64,000 nucleotides of DNA. Origin: Stachybotrys elegans. Its lineage: Eukaryota; Ascomycota; Sordariomycetes; Hypocreales; Stachybotryaceae. The notes beneath the pieces were generated by a model that saw nothing but the letters and a program-made list of their open reading frames with translations, did no database searches and was not told the origin of the DNA. The stretch's first letter is position 1; each line of letters opens with the position of its first letter. The DNA lies in contig JAGPNK010000001.1 of the NCBI GenBank assembly GCA_020746835.1, positions 62,001 to 126,000 of the forward strand, read 5' to 3'. A program made the translations under genes and the position numbers. Positions 55,851 to 64,000 of the stretch are shown here, piece after piece.

Positions 55851-56040
55851 CTTCTTCTTGTGCCCAGTCATCGGCCCGAAGCACGTCATCCACCCAAGGG
55901 TATACCGTGGCCCCATCCTCGTTTAGTTTTCCGAAGATGAGTGCCCACAGGCTAATATCTCTCAGCGCGTGTAGTAGAGAAGCTGAGGGAGGTAGCTTCT
56001 CACGGTAGATATGTTGGCATGCAGACCGGATCGCTTCATG
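55851..56040 (-). pseudogene. Fragment of the 45822-47030 gene
   Basis: The block encodes AIRSACQHIYREKLPPSASL, LLHALRDISLWALIFGKLNE and PWVDDVLRADDWAQEE on the minus strand, closely matching the N-terminal third of the gene at 45822-47030 in the same orientation. Most differences are conservative at protein level, so this copy may have been under selection before being broken. Confidence 0.8.
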
Positions 56041-56180
56041 GTGTGGCACCAGGAAGCCAGAGTAGGTCGTGTCGAACCGCGGGATGCCTTTTGATGTCGC
56101 TGACGATGCGGTCATGAGGAGCTGGAGCTTGTAGGGCCGAGGCAAGGCGCCGAATATCCTTTGCATCGTGGGTACCCTCG

Positions 56181-56260
56181 AGAGATGGTGATGCTTGAAC
56201 ATGGGCAAAGTAGATCTCCTTGCTCACTGCGAGACGCGGTATGTTCTGACCATGGGGGGT
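56181..56260 (-). pseudogene. Fragment of the helicase-like gene's 5' end
   Basis: On the minus strand the DNA matches the first ~100 bp of the gene at 52372 (CATGGTCAGAACATA; GGAGATCTACTTTGCCCA), with small gaps that break the frame. The P-loop part is lost. Confidence 0.75.
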
Positions 56261-56596
56261 CACCGATGTGTATGTGGGAAGGCAGGCGGAGGCATCTGAG
56301 ACGGCGCCTTGGATGGGATGTCGGAACGAGAGCTCCCTGGAAGGTCGGACGGCCGAAGGAGCTGAGGCGAAAGGACTTGTGTTGCACTGCCGGCGTTTGC
56401 TGGAAGGAAAGCTCGGACCCAAGATGGGCGGCGCCTTCAGGGCGAGGGAAGGTCCAAATGACTATCAGAGCGGAGAGGCTGCAGGAGCGATGTTGAAGGA
56501 GGGCATGTAGAATGCGGAGGCTAGGTAGAAAATGTGAGTGTGGGTTTGTTGATGCGGCATGGAACATACCAGCGACTTCGGCGAGGCCCTCTGACG

Positions 56597-56667
56597 ATGT
56601 GGGATTTCCCGTTCATGTGCCCCAATGGGATACAGACCAGTGACTTCGAGGAGGCCCCCTCTGACGA
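56597..56667. repeat. 71-bp dispersed repeat (inverted copy of 9065-9135)
   Basis: This is a near-identical reverse-complement match to the block upstream of the HeLo gene. A partial second unit (GGCGAGGCCCTCTGACGATG) abuts it on the left at about 56580-56598, so the repeat is present here as one and a half copies. Confidence 0.8.
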
Positions 56668-57122
56668 TAAGGCGATGTCAAACCAACAGGTGACGACTGG
56701 TGAGGGAGGGTTGAGAAAGCTGTGGCTGCGTAGAATGTGGGTGGAGAGAAAGATGGCCAAGGTGGGCAAGTCCAAGAAAAGACTGGAACATGAAGAGTGG
56801 CATAGGTGTGATGAGACGCCCGGCGTGCAGACCGTGTGGATGAAGGAAGAAAGATCTGGAGGAGCGTCGCCCTATTTATCTCTGGCATGCCGCCGCTATC
56901 GGCTCTCAATGCTGCTCAGGTTACATTGTCAAGTTACATCAAGTTACATCAAGTTGCATCAAGTTGCATAATCGTTGTTACAGTTTGTCAGGTTGCACCG
57001 CTTGTCGTTACATAGTTACATCCGTTTAGTTTGTCGTTGCATGATTACATCCGATAAAAATCAATCCGTGTGCTAGTGTACATATGATACATGTTACCTC
57101 CTGCATTCATCTGCATGTTGTA
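56668..57122. other. Intergenic interval with short tandem CAAGTTACAT repeats
   Basis: No gene. At 56925-56967 about four units of CAAGTTACAT/CAAGTTGCAT occur, followed by looser GTTACAT motifs to about 57050. This is the right border of the accessory block before the conserved Mtf2-like gene. Confidence 0.6.
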
Positions 57123-58223
57123 TCACCCCTCCCGCATCAACATCTGCATGTTGTAATACACGTCGTCCAGCTTGTCCAAACTGGCCCCGTTGTACGGAAG
57201 CATGGACGCGACAATCTGCGACAAACCCCCCTGCACACCCTCTCTGCACAGCAGCAAATCTTGTCGTATCCTCTGGAGCAGCGCCATGACCTCCGCATTG
57301 GGCGAGAGGCCAGTCGACGTCATCTCTTGGAGCGCACCGAGGGCCCCTCCAATGCTGCCGTGCCGCTCCCAGTGGATGCGGGCCAGCTTGACGTACAGGT
57401 TTGCCGAGACGGCGAGGACATGGGATGCCAGCCCGAGCTCCTTGACGCGCGGCAGCACCTGGAGTGCATACGGCGAGGGTTGGGAAAAGCCCTTGTCGAA
57501 CATCTCGACGGCCATGTTGACAAAGTACGAGTAGAGCGGCGAGTAAATCTCCATCGAGTCCGAGTCGGCCGGCACCTCGGGCAGTTCGGGCAGCGCTTCG
57601 GATGCGGCCTTGCCTCGTCGTGGCTTGGGCACGAGGCCCATCCTCTGCGGCAGCGAAAAGACGTGCTCCTCCAGCACGGCCCAGAGCTCGGCATCCGTCC
57701 TGCAGTCCGTCATGAGGGTGACAATCTTGGTGCGGGCCTGGTCATGCTTCTCGGCGAGGCGGGCGCGCTCGGCCAGCGTCTCCTGGCTGACGGGCTCCAG
57801 CTCCAGCATCTTGGACGAGCCCGGCTCCTCCGACTGCTTCGAGTACAGGCCGAGCGCCAGCTCTGCAGACTCGCGCAGCGACGAGGGGTAGCGCTGCAGG
57901 ATCTGCTCGCGGAACTGCACGATGCGCTCCTGCTCGGTCTGGGAGCGGCCGGGGTCGGAACTCCTCATGCTCTGTGCGGCCTTGCCCTGGGCAATCTCCT
58001 CAAAGATACCCTTGAATACCTGGGCCTCGGAGGGGGTGATTGTCGATGGCTGCTTGGGTTCAACATCCTTGGAGCCCTCCCAGTTGAAGGGAATTGAGCT
58101 TTTGCCTGGCCGTTGGCGAAAGGTGCGGACCTGGGTCAGGGCGGCATGTCTCCGAACATGTCTGAGGGTCCGCAGACATCTCAGAGTCTGCGTCTGGTAC
58201 AAAAAGGGGAGTAGCGTAGACAT
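57123..58223 (-). CDS. Mtf2-like mitochondrial mRNA-processing protein
   Basis: Single exon, about 366 aa from ATG 58223. The N-terminus (RCLRTLRHVRRHAALTQVRTF) is rich in Arg and hydroxyl residues and lacks acids, as in a mitochondrial presequence. The C-terminal half matches the layout of the fungal Mtf2 C-terminal domain (YSPLYSYFVNMAVEMFDKGF; VLPRVKELGLASHVLAVS; LYNEL-type helices; EMTSTGLSPN). In yeast Mtf2/Nam1 couples mitochondrial transcription to mRNA handling. Assignment rests on pattern and length. Confidence 0.7.
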   Translation of the reverse strand: MSTLLPFLYQTQTLRCLRTLRHVRRHAALTQVRTFRQRPGKSSIPFNWEGSKDVEPKQPSTITPSEAQVFKGIFEEIAQGKAAQSMRSSDPGRSQTEQERIVQFREQILQRYPSSLRESAELALGLYSKQSEEPGSSKMLELEPVSQETLAERARLAEKHDQARTKIVTLMTDCRTDAELWAVLEEHVFSLPQRMGLVPKPRRGKAASEALPELPEVPADSDSMEIYSPLYSYFVNMAVEMFDKGFSQPSPYALQVLPRVKELGLASHVLAVSANLYVKLARIHWERHGSIGGALGALQEMTSTGLSPNAEVMALLQRIRQDLLLCREGVQGGLSQIVASMLPYNGASLDKLDDVYYNMQMLMREG

Positions 58224-58467
58224 TGTTGGTGTAGCGAAAATTGAGATGCGAAGTTGAGCTGAAAAGCTGGTGCGCACGTGACTTGGCGATAATTAGCACG
58301 CGACGCGATTTGCACTTAACGTGCACGCCCTGCTCCACGCCCTGCTCTCCTCCAGCATCGAAACTCGAGCCATTGCCTCAAAACGTCATTCACTGCGCTG
58401 TAAGGGTGGGTGTGCACCGAAATACCATCATATTATCTGTCTTGAGCTTTTTGTACTCTTCTTCACC

Positions 58468-60067
58468 ATGCCGATCAAGAATGAGCCGGGCACCATGAGT
58501 GCCTTTGAGCGCCGCCGGCACGAGAATATGGCTGCGAATAAGGCGATTCTTACCGACATTTCCGTGACCGCCCAAAAAATCGTCGCTAAAAAGCCGTCAG
58601 CACCAAAAGCCAAGTCGACTCCTAAAAGAACACGCGAGCTGCCGAAGCGGGAGGCCGCAAGGCCTACCCGGATGAGTTCACGGTTGGCCGGCAAAGATGC
58701 GGACGACGACACCCTGAAGCGCAAACTCGAGGTCGAGGCGGAGACCGAGGCAGAGAAAGCCAGGCAAAAGCGGCTGCGAAACACGGGCGATTTATCCTTC
58801 GACACCATTGTTGTCGACGGAAAGAAATACGGAAATAGTATGGACGGAATCCGTGGAATTGTTCGTGGCGCCGACCCAGGCATGCGAACATTCACCGAGG
58901 ACGACATCCAAGAAACAACCGATAAAGGGCTAAAGGACCTCCGCTTGCGAATGAGCGGCCTCAAGCTCTACGAACATTGGGCACCTAACGGTATGATCAA
59001 TGCTTCCCTTTGCCAGCTACCCAGCTGCCTCTGCCCTTGCTGATGACGCAGACATCAAAATCACCCCCCAGCGAGTGTACGCCCTCGGATTCCACCCCAT
59101 CAAAGACAAGCCAGTCATCTTCGCCGGCGACAAGGAGGGCGCCATGGGCGTGTTTGACGCCTCCCAGACGGCCCCCGAGGTCGACGACGACGACGACACC
59201 CCCGACCCCGTGATATCCGCCTTCAAGACGCACGCGCGCACCATCACGTCCTTTGTCTTCTCGCCCGTCGACGCCAACGCCGTCTACTCGTCCTCGTACG
59301 ACTCGTCGATACGAAAGATGGACCTCGACAAGGGCGTGTCGGTGCAGGTCTACGCGCCCGCCGACCTCGACGAGGACATGCCGCTGTCGGCGCTCGACGT
59401 GGCGCACGCCGAGCCCAACGTGCTCTACTTCTCGACGCTGGACGGCAGCGTGGGCCGCTACGACGTGCGCGCGCCCGGCAGCGAGGAGATTTGGAACCTG
59501 AGCGAGCAAAAGATTGGCGGCTTCTCGCTGCACCCGCTGCAGCCGCACCTGGTGGCGACGGCGTCGCTGGACCGCACGCTCAAGGTGTGGGACCTGCGCA
59601 ACATCTCGGGCAAGGGCGACCTGCGCCACCCGGCCCTCGTCGGCGAGCACGAGTCGCGGCTGTCGGTCTCGCACGCCTCCTGGAGCCCCAAGGGCCACGT
59701 CGCCACCTCGTCGTACGACGACACCATCAAGATCTACGACTTTACCGACTCGAGCTCGTGGAAGGCCGGCCACGCCATCAGCGCCAAGGCCATGGAGCCG
59801 GCGCACCGCATCCCGCACAACAACCAGACGGGGCGGTGGGTGACGATCCTCAAGCCCCAGTGGCAGCGCATGCCCAGCGACGGCATCCAAAAGTTTGTCA
59901 TTGCCAACATGAACCGGTTTGTCGACGTGTTCGCTGCCGACGGCAGCCAGCTCGCCCAGCTCGGCGGCGAGGGCATCACGGCCGTGCCTGCGGTGGCGCA
60001 CTTCCACCCTACCATGGACTGGGTTGCCGGCGGTAATGGTTCCGGCAAGCTATGCCTGTGGCAGTGA
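58468..60067 (+). CDS. CMR1: DNA damage-binding WD40 protein Cmr1
   Basis: Exons 58468-58990 and 59052-60067 are joined by a 61-bp intron (GTATGA...GCTGATGACGCAG) in phase 1; 512 aa. The basic N-terminus (KKPSAPKAKSTPKRTREL) is followed by YEHWAPN-DIKITPQRVYALGFHP, the entry to a seven-bladed WD40 propeller with VATASLDRTLKVWDLRN, SHASWSPKGHVATSSYDDTI and HFHPTMDWVAGGNGSGKLCLW. These are the landmarks of Cmr1/YDL156W (WDR76 in animals), a nuclear protein that binds damaged DNA and replication-stress foci. It is divergent from the Mtf2-like gene, with 244 bp between starts. Confidence 0.92.
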
Positions 60068-60156
60068 TGGTAATGTCATTCAGGATAAGGTTGGGTAACG
60101 ATTGCTTTAGCGATGGTGTTAAGTGGTACATGTGGTTGCTTAAATAAATGAATTCG

Positions 60157-61438
60157 TCATCTCATCTTGAACCAGTCGTGGGCCAGAACGTCTTCCACGG
60201 ACCAGCGCTTGTCTGGCTCATACTGAAACAACTTGTAGAGAAGATCAGCCATGAGCTTTTGCTCCTCAGCAGACGTGATCAATGCCTTGACCCTGCCATT
60301 CTCAATGACCTCTATCGGCTTGCTGAGTGCCACCTCAAGGGACCAGTCTTCTCCGCCCTGAATCCACCGGCCTTGCTCATCAAAGAAGTCACCCCATGCC
60401 TCCCACTTATCTCGAAACGACCTGGGTGGCTTCCCAAAGAAGCGCACAAACTCGGCTAGAAGTTCGTCGGGATCGGTGATCATGTAAAAGAGAGGAAGCT
60501 GTTCCCGGATCTCAAAAAGTGTGCAGCCAAGTGCCCACAGATCACAAGGCAGTCCGACTGCATTTTCGCCCAGCAGCACCTCTGGCGGGAGGTAGTTTTC
60601 CGGCATGCCGAGGTCGGGGGGAGGCGAAGCAATGGGGAAGGATTCGCCAAAGTCGATGACGCAAATGTCGTCCGTCATGTACTCCCCCAAGCGAGAAGTG
60701 TCCGCCTGGCAAACCAGGTATTGCGGCGATGATGCCGGAAGGTCGCCTGATTGACTCCGTACGTGTGCCTTTAAGGGCGGACCGAGCAGTTCGAGCAGCC
60801 TGTCCTCGGGGAGCTGGTTCAGATTCTTGAGTTTGACGAGAATGTTGGAGGGTCGAAAGTCTATGCTCATCAGCTCTGCGCATACGACCTGGGGGTGAGG
60901 ACTTGTGATTACCTCCGTGGCAAAGCCCGTGTCTATGCAAGAAGCCCAGGGCTTGAGCAGCCTGGTAGGCCATTCTGCGCAAGACAAGACCGGGGTCCTT
61001 TAGTTTCAGCCACAGGTCCGGCGAGACGCAAGGGCCCAGGACTGGAAGCACGATGCATTGATGTGTCCCATTCGGGCCTGTAACAGAGAAGTGGTCTCGA
61101 GGGATAGCAATGAGCTCAGCACCAGGGGCGCCTTGAAACCGTGTCAAGGCAAGGTCGGGGACGGTTTCAACGTCTCCCGCAATGACTTTGACAGCAACGT
61201 ATCCTGGATCCTGCGTGTCTCTACAAAGCCAAACAGTGCCAAAGCCTCCATGGCCCAGCTTGTGGATGACACGGTACCGACCTGCGAGGACATCACCAAG
61301 GTGGAGAGGATGGTAGCCGCCGGATTGATAGTCATCCAAGCGCTCGACTCCTTCGTTTATTCCTTCCAGATACGTGCCTTGGGCCGTTGGAGGAGCATGG
61401 TCAAGTTCACTATAGTCGAATGACAGGTCGTCATCCAT
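60157..61438 (-). CDS. SRPK-like serine/threonine protein kinase
   Basis: Exon 1 (61438-60913) and exon 2 (60860-60157) are joined by a 52-bp intron within the catalytic loop; 409 aa. The order is YHPLHLGDVLAGRYRVIHKL, Gly loop GHGGFGTVW, VAVKVI (catalytic Lys), then catalytic loop HGDFRPSNIL formed across the splice, CVIDFGES (DFG), and PPEVLLGENAVGLPCDLWALG (APE region and helix F). A split kinase core with a spacer of ~70 residues between loop and DFG is typical of SR-protein kinases, though here the spacer is short and the HxD is HGD instead of the usual HTD. Likely phosphorylates RS-type substrates; this is inferred from family only. The start at 61438 avoids overlap with the neighbouring gene. 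Confidence 0.85.
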
Positions 61439-61479
61439 CTTGGATGTGTGGATGACAGGTATCGAGCGGGGTATCGTGC

Positions 61480-63307
61480 TTATATTCGAAGTCCCACCAG
61501 CATGCAGGCCAGCAGGACATAAATGATGAATGGCATTGCAAATAGCAAAAAGAGGTGCTCCAACCCCCCGAACCCCAAATGATAGTGAGCCCATCCGTAG
61601 ACGTGCACACTCATCCTGAAAAAGAAAAACATCCACCAGAAAGCCCCTCCGTATCGCGAAGCGGCGCGTGCTATGGCGCGTCTCCAGGGCTGAGAGGAGC
61701 GGCATGTGGCCAAAGCCTCAAAGAGGAGGCGGAGGAGAATACCGGATGTGAGGAAGCCGGGGATGTGAAAGAAGACCAACAACTTACTGCTCATCACCAT
61801 TCCGAGGACAATGCCGCCCATGTCCGTTTTATCCGACATTGCCCTCCAAAGGACCAGGATGAGGACGGCAATGACGGTTATGTCGACTGCTATAAAGAAG
61901 ATGGCGCTTTGCATCAAGGCCGAGTAGGTATAAAAGTCTCTCTGCGGGTCGTCTTTCGAGTCTGTATCGAAGTCACATTCATCGATCGTCGTCTCGGGCG
62001 TCGGTGATGGTCTCGGTTGGGCCTCTAAACCATGAGTACGTGATGGTGAGTGGGAGACGTACTTACCCATCAAACTTTCAACAATTACCATCAGAGGGGC
62101 GGCCAGCATGATGAGAGGAATGATTTGGCCAAAGGTCCAGTCATTATCTCCCCCGTGGGATCCGAGCCGGTGTTGTGACAATCTCAAAACGCCCCAGACA
62201 AAGGCAACAAGCAACCACCATACCTGTCCTGTCAGATGACATCCGCAAGATTCATACGATGGCGCACCTCAAACATTACCGATGTCCACACATCAAGGGA
62301 TACTCTGACCGAGAGGAAGATGGTCAGTATAGGCCAGTACAGCATGGTGCGGCGGAGAGACAAGGTTCTGGGCTCCTCGTTTAGGTGAAGGCGTTTGTGA
62401 ATCTTGCACAGTCCCAGCCGCATCTTCACCCCAGTCCAACGGGTCGCTTTGGCGATGACGCCGACCGAGACGAACTTGTAGGCCTTCAACACCCTAGAGA
62501 GAAAGCCAAAGAAGAGCATCAATATGGACATGAGCATGGATATGGTTGTGCTCTGCGCAAAGGACGTGGGAGGTGTGAAGTAGCATATGGCATAGTCTGC
62601 AGGGCTCACCCCTTGGTGCTCGTCCAAGTCCCAGTCCGCAATGTCATAGCCTCCTGTGGGAATCATGGCTAGGATGAGAAGAATGACAATGGCCCCCATG
62701 GCAATCAGTCTCCAGATTCGCTCGCCCGGGCGGTTGGAGAGGTGGTGGCGAAGGTGCGTCAGGCACGAGAGATGCGTGAGGCAGGTAAACCAGGCGAGGT
62801 CTACCAGGATCTGCCAGTGGTAGCGGGACAAGCCGCACCGGAGCTGCATGAAGCCGCTGATGAGGATGGAGAGGCCTGTCAGGATCTGCAGATCGCTCAT
62901 TGATCGCACAAACTGCGCTGTCAGAGTCTGCTTAACCGACCGTCGGTGGACGCACTTTAATCGACACCTGCTCCCACTTGGATACCGTGTTTTTATCCAG
63001 CTTTTTTATCCTCAAAAACTCCCTCGTGGCCCGCAGGAATATCACGTCGACCTGGTTTGGCCGACGCACCTGCGGCGAGGCTTCATCGCGTTGGAACGGG
63101 TCGGCGGTCGGGTCGTGGATGACGAGAAACGAGACCAAGATGGTCAGTACCGCCATGCCGGCGTTAATGACGTACCCGGAGACGACCTGCAAGTGTGAGC
63201 AGAGGCATTACATCCAGCAGAACACTTACGCCGATGCCTGATACGTCCGCACATGGCTCGAGTTGGGTAGGGGGGTTGGAGCAATCATAGGAACAAGACG
63301 TCGCCAT
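61480..63307 (-). CDS. Conserved fungal polytopic membrane protein
   Basis: Start ATG at 63307 (MATSCSYDCSNPP). At least four introns are supported (after SGIG near 63228; near 62910-62960; near 62185-62225; near 62020-62065). Conserved-looking parts are VVSGYVINAGMAVLTILVSF, QILTGLSILISGFMQLRCGL followed by SRYHWQILVDLAWFTCLTHL, MLYWPILTIFLSVRVSLDVW, and a C-terminal set of helices. About eight to ten membrane segments in total. Cysteines near the N-terminus precede the first helix. This belongs to a widespread family of filamentous ascomycete membrane proteins of unknown function. It lies 41 bp from the kinase start, head to tail. Confidence 0.75.
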
Positions 63308-63570
63308 GGTTGCACAGTGAAGAGGAAGATTCCAGACGGCCTTTTCTACTCGCATCCCTCGCACTTGCTGTTATGGACTGTTGCAGATTCCCTCCTCCCG
63401 GCGAACCATGTTGCAGAAGTGTGCCGTACCTTCCGTCGCAATAAGACTGAGACAGTGGGCTGATTCACGAAATGAATGATTCGGATCAATTTATTAACAT
63501 TAAATACTATATAACTCATGCGGTCAATTCGTTCGTCATCTGTAGTACGGGTAGTTCGTCCTTGGTCCCA

Positions 63571-64000
63571 TCAGGTGTAGGTGCACTTGACAGGCTTGCT
63601 AATGGGAACCGTCCTGGCGCTGAAGCCAAGACAGCCCTCGGAGTAGCCTGGGTTGGCGATACCGACATCGACCCAGATGTTCCAGGCATCGTCGATGCTG
63701 GGGCAGGCGATGAGGCCGGCGCCGTTGAAGCTCAAGTACTGGTCGGTGATCTTCCATCCCTTGGTCTCGGCGTAGCGTGGGAGGCCCGCGTTGCCGGTGA
63801 CGTAGCCGAGCTTGCCCTGGCCCATGCCGGAGCGGTCGACAAACATCTTCTGGGCGGGCTTGCCGCTGGGGGTGTAGAGGAAGAGCTCGCCGTCCTTGAT
63901 GTAAAAGGTGGCCGCCGATTGCTCGGGGCCCTTGCAGACGGCGTGCTGGTCGGGGAGGTGGATGAAGAGGTTGCTTTGGGCGGCGCTGACCTGGCCGAAG
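63571..64000 (-). CDS. PhiA-like cell-wall protein (N-terminus outside window)
   Basis: The frame is open on the minus strand from the window edge to the stop at 63571, about 142 codons. LFIHLPDQHAVCKGP, DGELFLYTPSGKPAQKMFVD, RSGMGQGKLGYVTG, YLSFNGAGLIACPS and WNIWVDVGIANPGYSEGCLG are the marks of the PhiA family, secreted wall proteins linked to phialide and conidium development in Aspergillus. The signal peptide would lie upstream, beyond base 64000. Confidence 0.85.
   Translation of the reverse strand, partial: FGQVSAAQSNLFIHLPDQHAVCKGPEQSAATFYIKDGELFLYTPSGKPAQKMFVDRSGMGQGKLGYVTGNAGLPRYAETKGWKITDQYLSFNGAGLIACPSIDDAWNIWVDVGIANPGYSEGCLGFSARTVPISKPVKCTYT

Noticed and set aside
61439..61705. 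N-terminal extension of the SRPK-like kinase
   Set aside because: The extension overlaps the coding end of the adjacent membrane-protein gene and has no conserved features; the ATG at 61438 gives a normal kinase start.

Overview
This window is nuclear DNA of a filamentous ascomycete, most likely a hypocrealean Sordariomycete. The evidence is many short introns (43-82 bp) with GTRNGT donors and CTNAC-type branch points, a CFEM/PTH11-type receptor, an Atg26-type sterol glucosyltransferase, a PhiA-like wall protein, NLR/HeLo genes, and a very strong repeat-induced point mutation (RIP) signature. The species cannot be fixed from the sequence alone.

Layout. (1) 1-822: 3' end of a membrane protein. 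(2) 2.5-14.7 kb: an island of candidate self/non-self recognition genes. It holds a HeLo-like protein, a small basic protein, a DUF7580 protein, an unknown protein, and then a convergent pair: a HeLo-domain effector with two C-terminal amyloid-type repeats (9204-10178) and a NACHT-ankyrin NLR (10320-14666). The NLR's first coding exon, recovered here by splicing, carries a matching motif. This has the logic of the HET-S/NWD2 prion-signalling pair, but the NLR sensor region is unusual: about 16 units of a 17-18 residue beta-solenoid-like repeat sit between two ankyrin blocks. (3) 16.1-31 kb: ordinary genes (MFS permease, PTH11-like receptor, RibD/DHFR-like reductase, LtrA-like membrane protein, Atg26).

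(4) 31-57 kb: an accessory block of intron-poor, unrecognised genes. These are an F-box protein, a two-zinc-knuckle RGG protein divergent from an AT-hook/poly-Glu protein, a locus broken by 3.7 kb of sequence lacking CpA and TpG, two long coiled-coil proteins, two unknown proteins and a degenerate helicase-like P-loop protein. Gene borders carry 9-bp minisatellites, and 55.1-56.7 kb is a scrambled mosaic of 5' pieces of these same genes. This looks like a lineage-specific multigene element or expanding gene cluster that has been hit by RIP. (5) 57.1-64 kb: conserved core genes again (Mtf2-like, Cmr1, SRPK-like kinase, polytopic membrane protein, PhiA-like).

The two most interesting signals are the R0/R1/R2 amyloid-motif pairing of the HeLo and NLR genes, and the 31-57 kb element with its RIP-saturated centre. 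A 71-bp repeat just upstream of the HeLo gene recurs at 56.6 kb, with a shorter version before the 47.4 kb gene, which ties the two regions together.
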